The notes beneath the pieces were generated by a model. That model worked only from the letters and a program-made list of their open reading frames with translations. It ran no database searches and was not told the DNA's origin. From a virus, in IMG/VR virus record IMGVR_UViG_3300045738_002243, positions 1 to 20,684 of that record: a stretch of DNA of 20,684 nucleotides. One strand, written 5' to 3'. Shown here piece by piece: positions 8,214 to 14,363 of the stretch; positions within the stretch are counted from its first letter, which is position 1, and each line of letters starts with the position of its first letter. A program made the position numbers and the translations under genes.

Positions 8214-8639
8214 ATGTCAACGCTTCTTGAGGGTTCCGTCGATTTTGATTACGAGTCAATTGATTTTGATTACGATCAAATGGATGGCGACGAGTTACTG
8301 AGTGAACTGCCGAGCGTCATTCAGGATTACATTCAAATTAAAATAAGGAGAGAGGTTCAGGACGCCCTCACGCGCGTGATCGCGCTAATATATGACTCTC
8401 CCAATTATAGACTGAAGATAGCCACCATCGTCGTTTCCTTTGGGCTTCCCTTGTTTTTAGGGAAGAGCATGAAAAATATCGCGGAAATGCATGGCGTCAC
8501 GAAGCAAGCCCTATCCAAGTCGGTAAAGGGATTTCAGAAGAAGTTCGGACTCCCTCCAACTCGTGGCCAGAAGTCCCAAGCCGCCTGTGAAAAATATCGA
8601 CAAGTCCAGTTAAAGCGCTACGCTGATAAGAATGAATGA
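8214..8639 (+). CDS. HTH protein, first gene of the large-terminase operon
   Basis: The 141-residue product has a short acidic repeat at its start (FDYESID/FDYDQMD, residues 11-23), a helical middle and a helix-turn-helix at about 83-107 (SMKNIAEMHGVTKQALSKS), then a basic end with LPPTRGQKSQAACEKYR. The HTH resembles sigma region 4/resolvase-type DNA readers. It could regulate the operon or help the terminase recognise DNA; a second small-terminase-like role cannot be excluded. No Shine-Dalgarno precedes the ATG, and a -10-like TATAAAT at 8200-8206 would put the transcript start at or next to the ATG, so a leaderless message is possible. The stop overlaps the next start by 8 bases. The function is inferred from the HTH only. 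Confidence 0.8.
   Translation: MSTLLEGSVDFDYESIDFDYDQMDGDELLSELPSVIQDYIQIKIRREVQDALTRVIALIYDSPNYRLKIATIVVSFGLPLFLGKSMKNIAEMHGVTKQALSKSVKGFQKKFGLPPTRGQKSQAACEKYRQVQLKRYADKNE
8241..8275 (+). repeat. two 14-bp direct repeats, 21-bp period
   Basis: GATTTTGATTACGA occurs at 8241-8254 and 8262-8275, inside the start of the HTH gene, encoding the FDYE/FDYD repeat. The second copy also forms TTTGAT-TACG-ATCAAA (8265-8280), and TCAATTGA lies between the copies. Confidence 0.75.
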
Positions 8640-9132
8640 AGAAATAAACACCATAACCGTCACCGTAACTCCAGATTCGGCTGATGAGATAAAACAACAC
8701 CATCGAGCCGCTATGGATTCTATGGGTCAGTCGGTTTCCCACGTATCTCAGGCGGGTCTACTTCTGGTAAAGGAACGCGAGGCGCGAAGGGGAAGCTTTG
8801 CCGCATGGGTTGAAGAAGCCCTGCCATTCACCAGAAAGACCGCATATACCTATATGAAGATTGGCGTGGCGGTGGAGGCTGGAGAGCTGGATCTTGAAAG
8901 CCTAACGTCTATTCGTCAGGCCCTAAAGTTGCTTCCCGGGGAATCAACTCCCACCACGAGAACGCGAGACAAAAGGTTCGATAGCATTCCGAATCTCTGC
9001 CTAAAGATCGAGCAGGCGTTCAATGACGCGATTTCCTCCAGACCGGTAGAATCATGGAGTCAGGACGAAAAGGACACCCTCGTTCGATCCTTGAACAGCG
9101 TGATTGGCTTGAGAGATCAAATCAGCAGCTAA
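8632..9132 (+). CDS. DUF3102-like protein
   Basis: The 166-residue product has, after an N-terminal 35 residues, the pattern 'GLLLVKEREARRGSFAAWVE' continuing to EALPFTRKTAYTYMKIG (about 42-78), which matches the DUF3102 signature found in phage and plasmid proteins (a helix, a Trp, then an HTH-like helix with tAyrYMki). The C-terminal half is helical and includes a predicted amphipathic region at 118-165. Biochemical function of the family is not known; DNA binding is often suspected. It overlaps the upstream gene by 8 bases and is followed after one base by the large terminase's start codon, so it is translated with it. The ATG at 8632 is the only sensible start. Confidence 0.8.
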   Translation: MNEEINTITVTVTPDSADEIKQHHRAAMDSMGQSVSHVSQAGLLLVKEREARRGSFAAWVEEALPFTRKTAYTYMKIGVAVEAGELDLESLTSIRQALKLLPGESTPTTRTRDKRFDSIPNLCLKIEQAFNDAISSRPVESWSQDEKDTLVRSLNSVIGLRDQISS

Positions 9133-9133
9133 T

Positions 9134-10855
9134 TTGGTTGAAGAGACGGCGAGAGCCGCTTGGAAGCCCGCCGACAGGCGACCGCCTTGGAAGTGGGCGG
9201 AGACTAATTTTAGGGTCGCGGTTTCTCCATTCCCCGGCATGTGGCGTTCCGACAACTCACCTTGGGTTCGAGAATTCATGGAAGACTTCGCCGATAATAA
9301 GTTGCGGAGCATATCGGTTATGTGTTCCGCTCAATCAGCGAAGACCGAAACCATGCTGGCGTTACTCGCGTGGTTGATCGCCGAAGATCCCGGTCCCACG
9401 ATGTGGGTCACGGCGAATGAGGATGAGGCCCTCAAGTTTTGCACCGAGCGCTTAATGCCAAGCCTTAGAAACTGCCCATTGGTCGCGAAAAAGATCCCAA
9501 AGAGCGTTAGATTGGCCAAAGCGAGGGAAATATTCTTCCCCGGCATGGCGCTTGAGGTGCTAGGGGCGAATGCTCCATCCAAGCTTCAGTCGAAGCCACG
9601 ACGCTGGTTACTGCTGGATGAGGTGAGGAACTGGCCCCCCGGCGCGTTGCCCATGGTTCTCAAGAGAACCCGAACCTTCTGGAACGCGAGACAATGCATA
9701 ATCTCCACTCCCGGCTCCCAACATGATCACGTTCACCAGAACTTCCTTTCCGGAGATCAAAGAGAATGGCAAGTCAAATGCCCAAAATGCAAAAAGGATC
9801 ATAAATTGGATTGGGAGTTCATGCGATGGGACTCAAATGAAAAGACCAAGCCAAAGGGGCGCTATGACTTCGATAACTTGTCTCGCACGATTCGCATGGA
9901 ATGCCCCGACTGCGGATACCAAACCAAGGATACGCCAAGTGAGCGACGTCGATTGACCAAGGGTAGGTGGGTGGCGCAGAATCCCGGATGCCCCTCCAAT
10001 CGCAGATCGTATACGTGGAACGCCATTCTCCCCACTTGGGTTCCTTGGAAAGAGCTCGTGGAAGAGTTTCTTTCGGCAAAGAAAGCCTTGAGCTGGGGCG
10101 ACCCGGAACCACTTAAAACTTTTATAACGGAATCTCTCGGACAGCCGTGGGAGGACAGGCTTAAGTATGGCGATAAAGATTACTTGTATGATAGACGAGA
10201 AGATTACGAGCTTCTGGAAGCGTGGGGCGAGGAAGATAGAAGATTCTTGGCGGTAGACGTTCAGTTGGATCATTTATATTACGTATGCCGAGCGTTTGGC
10301 AAAAACGGATCAAGCAGACTGATTGACAATGGAAAGATCTTCGACTTCGACGAACTCAAGGAAAAGATACGCCAATTGAACGTCGACGCCGACGACGTAT
10401 GCATCGACTCGGGATATAAGGCGTCGGCCGTATACAATGAAGTAACCAAGTCCGATTATACGTGGAAGCCATTCAAGGGGGATGACTCAAAGTTTTATAT
10501 GGTGGATGGCGTTCGCCAAATATGGAAAGACGTGCTCATAGACCCGGCGATAGGCACGGCCTTGCAGGGGAGCGTGCGACCACTACGGTTATTCCATTTC
10601 AGCAATCCAGCCGTAAAGGATTTGCTGACCGAATATATTCAGGGCATAGGACCGGTATGGACGTTGCCCAGCAATATCTCAAAAGACTATGAAAGCCAAA
10701 TGAAAGCGGAGCATCGAGATGAGGTCGTCAACGCTTATGGGGAGATCACGTATAAGTGGGTGAATAAGCCCCGAAGACCTAATCACTACTGGGATTGCGA
10801 GTGTATGCTGACTGTCGCCGGCCTCGTAACCGAGTGTCTCGGCTTGGGCGCTTAA
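9134..10855 (+). CDS. terminase large subunit, lambda gpA type
   Basis: This 573-residue protein is the motor and nuclease that packages DNA into the prohead. The N terminus carries the family's WAETNF...SPFPGMW block (residues 21-37). A Walker A-like loop SAQSAKTE is at 65-72 and Walker B LLLDE at 159-163. A zinc ribbon is formed by C216/C219 and C257/C260. The nuclease domain has acidic residues D374 (LAVDVQ), D425 (VCIDSGY) and D554 (HYWDCE), plus HRDEVVNAYG near 527. The start is TTG at 9134: an in-frame stop at 9110 leaves no ATG before residue 36, and starting there would remove conserved sequence. No good Shine-Dalgarno is seen, so coupling to the upstream gene is likely. It is on the strand opposite to all other head genes. 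Confidence 0.95.
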   Translation: MVEETARAAWKPADRRPPWKWAETNFRVAVSPFPGMWRSDNSPWVREFMEDFADNKLRSISVMCSAQSAKTETMLALLAWLIAEDPGPTMWVTANEDEALKFCTERLMPSLRNCPLVAKKIPKSVRLAKAREIFFPGMALEVLGANAPSKLQSKPRRWLLLDEVRNWPPGALPMVLKRTRTFWNARQCIISTPGSQHDHVHQNFLSGDQREWQVKCPKCKKDHKLDWEFMRWDSNEKTKPKGRYDFDNLSRTIRMECPDCGYQTKDTPSERRRLTKGRWVAQNPGCPSNRRSYTWNAILPTWVPWKELVEEFLSAKKALSWGDPEPLKTFITESLGQPWEDRLKYGDKDYLYDRREDYELLEAWGEEDRRFLAVDVQLDHLYYVCRAFGKNGSSRLIDNGKIFDFDELKEKIRQLNVDADDVCIDSGYKASAVYNEVTKSDYTWKPFKGDDSKFYMVDGVRQIWKDVLIDPAIGTALQGSVRPLRLFHFSNPAVKDLLTEYIQGIGPVWTLPSNISKDYESQMKAEHRDEVVNAYGEITYKWVNKPRRPNHYWDCECMLTVAGLVTECLGLGA

Positions 10856-11571
10856 CGACCGAATATTCTCTTAATTCCCGAGCCGACCAAGCTGGACGCC
10901 TTATGACCAAGCCCAGCTTTGCCTAATCCCGGAACCTTATCCACTTTCCTGAGATTCGACTGAACCGCGCTTCCGAAGCGACCGGCGGAACTTTGGCCCT
11001 TCCAGCCCTTGACCCTTTTAGCCATTCCCGCCTTTTGATCAGCGCTTCCTTTGAAGCCTTCCGCGGCTTTATCAAATCTACCGGCTCTGGAATCGTATGC
11101 CGATTTCGCAACGAGCGCACCCGTGCCGACCGTGGCGACGCCCGCTCCCAGCTTGGCACCCTTCTTCAAAACTCCATCTTGTTGCTGTGGAGCGTAAAAC
11201 TCGATAAGCTCACGGGTGCGGGCAGACATCCTTGAATACTTTCCGCCTCCCTTGTCGCTCGGAAGACTCTTTGAGGATGGAAGATCAGCGTGATGGGTGT
11301 CTTTTAGCCTATAATTCTGATCTTGCATCAGCTTTTTCATTCTCAGCCTATTATGCGCCAAGGTGCGCTCATAGGTATTCACTCCCGAACCAGAACCTCT
11401 CACCTTCTTCTTTCCGCGTTTGGCACCGTGCCGCGCATGGCGAATAGCATGGTCACGAATCCCAAATTCCTCCATCTCCTCCGCGAGTCTTTCGCCTCGG
11501 AACTGGATAACCTGATCTAAATCCGCATCTAGTTGTATGATGCGCGCGGCAATTTCTCGTTCAGTCGTCAT
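10852..11571 (-). CDS. basic glycine-zipper protein with LIEF motif, putative virion protein
   Basis: The 239-residue product has an acidic helical N terminus (1-38), a His/Arg/Lys-rich stretch (40-58), then MSARTRELIEFYAPQQQ at 115-131 leading into a Gly/Ala segment at about 140-158 (KLGAGVATVGTGALVAKSA) and a Gly/Lys-rich basic C terminus. The block SAxxRxxIxF followed by a glycine zipper also occurs in the protein at 3940-5466. No named family is recognised. It lies 15 bases after the gene at 11587-12552. Its TAA stop shares the palindrome TTAA (10852-10855) with the stop of the convergent large-terminase gene. No Shine-Dalgarno is evident, but the octamer GTTGACAT sits 12 bases before the ATG. 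Confidence 0.75.
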   Translation of the reverse strand: MTTEREIAARIIQLDADLDQVIQFRGERLAEEMEEFGIRDHAIRHARHGAKRGKKKVRGSGSGVNTYERTLAHNRLRMKKLMQDQNYRLKDTHHADLPSSKSLPSDKGGGKYSRMSARTRELIEFYAPQQQDGVLKKGAKLGAGVATVGTGALVAKSAYDSRAGRFDKAAEGFKGSADQKAGMAKRVKGWKGQSSAGRFGSAVQSNLRKVDKVPGLGKAGLGHKASSLVGSGIKRIFGR

Positions 11572-11586
11572 AACAATAAATTGATG

Positions 11587-12552
11587 TCAACCGTGCCATC
11601 TCCCCCTGAGGGCAACCTTGATGGCCCCCAATGAAAGCTTGCGAATGGCGCTTTTGGCTTCCTTCGTCGTGTTGTGCGGAGTCTTTGGCGAGTTTCTCCA
11701 TGCTTTCACCAGCCCTCGCTGGGCATCTTTATCGAGACTCGAAAATGGCTTCGCGTCGTCCATGATGGGCTTCGGGACGTTCGCGCCGCGATGAGACCTA
11801 TCGTGAAGGGGGGTGTTGGGACGATCCTTTGGACCTCGCTTCTGGCGACGAGTCTGAACCTTCTTTGACGGCAGCGTTTCCTTGCCTGTCACCCGCGGGT
11901 GACGCGGGTTTTTGGTCTTCTCGACCATGGGTAATCCGCTCTCTATTTTGCCAGCCATACGGCTGTCACGCGCCATTCGCCTAGTTTGTTTAAGGGTTTT
12001 GCCGGGCAAGCTTTGTCCCGCTTCCTTTTTTGTCTTAAGCGCGGCCCTACTGATATCCTCCGTGGTGGGATTTGGATTTTTTGAAATCGTAACGTTCGGA
12101 CCATGCCTATGCTGGTCCTTCGCTCGCTTGATCACGTTCTTATGCGCCTGTTCATTTTCTTGAGCCGCAGATTGGCGAACGGCCTTTACCCTAGCCTTAT
12201 CCAGCATGGCTTTCGTATCTGGATCGGGAGTTTTTCTATTTTGCGTAGCCCGCCGCGCACGCGCTTTGCCCGCATCCTCGCGGACGTTTTCGCTTTCAAT
12301 CGCTTTTTTCTTCTTCTCACTCCTCTTCTTATTCTTCTTTCGCGTACGCGCGCCCTTACGAGCCGCCTTGCTCCTCTTGGGATCGGCGAACTCCATTAGC
12401 CGTTCAAACGACGCGAAGCTGACTGAAAATTCCTTTATCCTCTTGTGGAGGCACGTACCTCTCGCCCTGCATATAGCCGTGGTCTCCTTGTTCTCACAGG
12501 TAGTGCACGTTTTGAACGTGGGATTTTCTGGAAGTGGCTCTACGTTTTGCAT
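11587..12552 (-). CDS. hyperbasic protein with N-terminal Cys4 cluster
   Basis: The 321-residue product has C16, C19, C28 and C34 (plus H36) in its first 40 residues, spaced as a small zinc-binding knuckle. SFASFERLMEFADPKRS follows at about 45-61, and the rest is an Arg/Lys-rich, low-hydrophobicity, probably disordered chain of about 260 residues. No family is recognised. Such composition suggests nucleic-acid binding, for instance DNA condensation in the capsid, but this is inference. It lies between the small terminase (18-base gap) and the gene at 11571. No Shine-Dalgarno precedes the ATG; GTTGACAT lies 15 bases upstream and overlaps the small terminase's stop. The LMEF motif links it to the other unusual virion candidates. 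Confidence 0.72.
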   Translation of the reverse strand: MQNVEPLPENPTFKTCTTCENKETTAICRARGTCLHKRIKEFSVSFASFERLMEFADPKRSKAARKGARTRKKNKKRSEKKKKAIESENVREDAGKARARRATQNRKTPDPDTKAMLDKARVKAVRQSAAQENEQAHKNVIKRAKDQHRHGPNVTISKNPNPTTEDISRAALKTKKEAGQSLPGKTLKQTRRMARDSRMAGKIESGLPMVEKTKNPRHPRVTGKETLPSKKVQTRRQKRGPKDRPNTPLHDRSHRGANVPKPIMDDAKPFSSLDKDAQRGLVKAWRNSPKTPHNTTKEAKSAIRKLSLGAIKVALRGRWHG

Positions 12553-12570
12553 TACATAGAACGCGATATG

Positions 12571-13143
12571 TCAACTGCCCTCGTGTAGCCTAGTCAGGAT
12601 CTCGTCCACCGTATCCTTAAGCCTGACTTCGGCTTCCGCGGGGGTTAGACCTATTACTATGGGGGCGAGCTTCGACGGCATGGCGAGTAATATCGTCTTC
12701 GCTTCCATTATCATTTCCCCCACCCATCGCTTGACGTCGTCATTGGATGAGAAGTCTCCCTTTTTGGCGTTCAGCTCGAACTCCAATTTATCGCACATGA
12801 GCTGGAGTTGCCTGATCTTTAGCTCATGCAAGCTCGGCTCATCTATTATATTGGTCTTTTTATTCGCCCTGCACCAAACGTGAAGGGCGTGAACGTCCCA
12901 TCTTCCGTTCGCTAGTGACTTGGGGAAGCCGGGTTCCTTCCTCCATCGCTGTATCGTCTTGCGATCGACCTTGAATATCGTCGCCAGCTCCGTCTGATTC
13001 TTCGCGAAGCGAGGCAGATTCTCCACTCCCATCGAGAGAACTTCATCCGTCAGCACTTGGTGAGCCCGGGTCAAGTCTTCATCCGACACGGTTTCGCCAT
13101 CCTCCATTTTCTGAAGGATATCTTTCGCCCATTTTATAGACAT
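12571..13143 (-). CDS. terminase small subunit, Nu1 type
   Basis: The 190-residue product should bind the packaging site and recruit the large subunit. A winged helix-turn-helix spans about 48-92 (TELATIFKVDRKTIQRWRKE, then GFPK...GRWDVHALHVW), the classic Nu1-type reader with the GRWD wing. A helical region follows: LHELKIRQLQLMCDKLEFEL, KKGDF at 127-131, then MEAKTILLAMPSKLAPIV, all characteristic of Nu1-like and related small terminases. Length is close to lambda Nu1 (181). It is the first leftward gene after the 0.5 kb gene-free region, so the packaging site may lie just upstream as cos does in lambda. No Shine-Dalgarno is visible before ATG 13143. It is encoded on the opposite strand from its large-subunit partner, 1.7 kb away. 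Confidence 0.88.
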   Translation of the reverse strand: MSIKWAKDILQKMEDGETVSDEDLTRAHQVLTDEVLSMGVENLPRFAKNQTELATIFKVDRKTIQRWRKEPGFPKSLANGRWDVHALHVWCRANKKTNIIDEPSLHELKIRQLQLMCDKLEFELNAKKGDFSSNDDVKRWVGEMIMEAKTILLAMPSKLAPIVIGLTPAEAEVRLKDTVDEILTRLHEGS

Positions 13144-13154
13144 ATTTCTAGTTA

Positions 13155-13183
13155 TGTATAAAATAAGATATAAGTCAGCTCAA
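13155..13183 (-). promoter_or_regulatory. candidate leftward promoter for the small terminase and following genes
   Basis: On the minus strand TTGAGC (13183-13178) and TATACA (13160-13155) are separated by exactly 17 bases in an AT-rich stretch, 11 bases before the ATG at 13143. This resembles a sigma70-type promoter and would yield a very short leader, consistent with no Shine-Dalgarno being visible. Confidence 0.45.
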
Positions 13184-13223
13184 AAAAAAGTAAGGAATAC
13201 GCGCTTTTATTAAAAAATCGAGT

Positions 13224-13247
13224 TATGCATATTATGCATACGTATGC
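13224..13247. repeat. iterated TATGCATA palindromes
   Basis: TATGCATA occurs at 13224-13231 and 13233-13240 (9-bp period). The second overlaps a perfect 12-bp palindrome GCATACGTATGC at 13236-13247. The cluster lies about 80 bases upstream of the small-terminase start and could be an operator or terminase-binding site. Confidence 0.6.
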
Positions 13248-13308
13248 GCGCCGCCTTTCTGCGAACCACTCTGGGAGGCTGATAGACAGTGGCTCACAGC
13301 GTCTTGGC

Positions 13309-13336
13309 TTGCACTTTGTCCTAAAATGTCGATAAT
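13309..13336 (+). promoter_or_regulatory. weak candidate rightward promoter
   Basis: TTGCAC (13309-13314) and GATAAT (13331-13336) are 16 bases apart on the plus strand, upstream of the hairpin series and of the gene at 13648. The -10 fits well, the -35 only in its first three bases. Confidence 0.25.
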
Positions 13337-13349
13337 GGATTCTATCGTT

Positions 13350-13632
13350 TGGGGGTGGTCTACCCCCACGACGTTCACGTTATGCGCAAGGCGCGTGACG
13401 TGGGCGAGGCTTCGCCGCTGGCAAGCGGAGACGCGCAACGTACGTGGGAGCGTACGTGCGCCGCCACCGACCACACGCCACACCTTTCGCGCCCTATGGG
13501 CGCACCCACCTTTCCACGCAAGTGCGTGGTCTGTTCCAATAACAATCCGCTCGTGCATAACGCGCGAGCAAACCTTCTCCAGCCCGCGAGGGTTGGGGCG
13601 GATGTTAAAGGCATCCATGCGCGGCAACGCGC
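13350..13632. other. hairpin-dense gene-free region
   Basis: The stretch 13144-13647 has no convincing gene. Within 13350-13632 I count nine short-loop inverted repeats: 13350-13368 (7-bp stem), 13376-13402 (12 bp with two G.U, loop AAG), 13403-13416 (5), 13415-13428 (5), 13433-13461 (11 bp, one bulge), 13489-13503 (6), 13514-13529 (6), 13549-13569 (8, one G.U) and 13619-13632 (5, loop GCAA). The density and the long stems exceed what chance should give. It may be a structured leader RNA for the rightward genes, a small RNA, or part of the packaging or replication site. Confidence 0.65.
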
Positions 13633-13647
13633 TAAACGTACACGAAA

Positions 13648-14199
13648 ATGAATGAAGCAACAAAACATGCCTACGCGCTAATCGTGCGAATGATCGAATC
13701 CATCATGTCCTCCGTGGGCGTAGACGGCTGCGCGCTCCCCTACGGGAGCTTCACCGATCGCAACCTCGCAATCGCCCACGGGGGCAAGCCCGCGAGCGCG
13801 AAGTCCAAAAATGGTCATCGTGCGGAGCGAATCTTCTTCGCGAAGACGGGTACGCCCCTGTTCGGCAACGCCGAATACGAGGTCTCGAAATTCGTCGTTA
13901 CGGCGATCATCGGCTCGAAGGCGCACGGACGCGCCGGCGCATTGGACGAGATGGCTGACCTCGCTGACCCACGCGTGGAAACGCGCGAGGAAGTTGCAAC
14001 GCTGACAGCCACCATCACGGACGCGCCTGACGCGCCTGTGAATTCGGGCGAGAGCGTCGCAATCCTCGCCAACGCGGCTGCGGGAATCTACCGCTACCAT
14101 ACGAGCAAGGGTCTCTCGCTCGACGCGCGCATCGTTGGCACGAAGTTGAGCGTTCGCGAGCTTGGCTCGCTTGCCCGCGCCATCGGCGTCCACGTTTAA
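13648..14199 (+). CDS. hypothetical protein
   Basis: This 183-residue product begins MNEATKHAYALIVRMIESIM and has an Ala-rich C-terminal half (SVAILANAAAGIYRY, then LSVRELGSLARAIGVHV). I recognise no family; it has no signal peptide or membrane segment. It is the first rightward gene after the hairpin region and its GC-rich composition differs from the leftward genes. The ATG lies in ACACGAAAATGA, a 12-base string also found at the start of the gene at 17607, but there is no real Shine-Dalgarno. An antisense open frame of similar length exists (13678-14385), but its Arg-rich product looks like a GC-skew by-product. Coding on the plus strand is the better reading, because the following genes are on this strand. 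Confidence 0.68.
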   Translation: MNEATKHAYALIVRMIESIMSSVGVDGCALPYGSFTDRNLAIAHGGKPASAKSKNGHRAERIFFAKTGTPLFGNAEYEVSKFVVTAIIGSKAHGRAGALDEMADLADPRVETREEVATLTATITDAPDAPVNSGESVAILANAAAGIYRYHTSKGLSLDARIVGTKLSVRELGSLARAIGVHV

Positions 14200-14363
14200 G
14201 CGCCAACCCTCCAACGAAGCACGAACGAAAGGCGTGCTTCCGATTAACGCCCGTAAGGCGTCCACGATTAAATGGAGAAACCTTGGGTTCGTGTTGATGT
14301 TCCAGCCCGCTTTATAGGTGCAGCAGTGCCTTCGCGTATAAGCGTAAACTGCCACATAGTCAC
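14200..14363. other. 164-base gap with a strong hairpin
   Basis: No gene is seen. The gap starts with the 8-bp hairpin at 14216-14240 and holds a near-copy (14 of 15 bases) of the end of the upstream gene: 14185-14199 and 14257-14271, both GGCGTCCACG followed by T or A and TTAA. No clear promoter or ribosome site precedes the ATG at 14364. Confidence 0.5.
14216..14240 (+). terminator. possible attenuator or terminator hairpin without T-run
   Basis: GAAGCACG (14216-14223) pairs perfectly with CGTGCTTC (14233-14240) around a 9-base loop, 16 bases after the stop of the preceding gene. No T-tract follows, so intrinsic termination is doubtful; RNA stability or processing is an alternative. Confidence 0.35.

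Noticed and set aside
13232-13663. Open frames of 100-143 codons on both strands in the hairpin region
   Set aside because: They overlap each other and the inverted repeats, have Trp/Arg/His-rich or Cys-rich products and no ribosome site.
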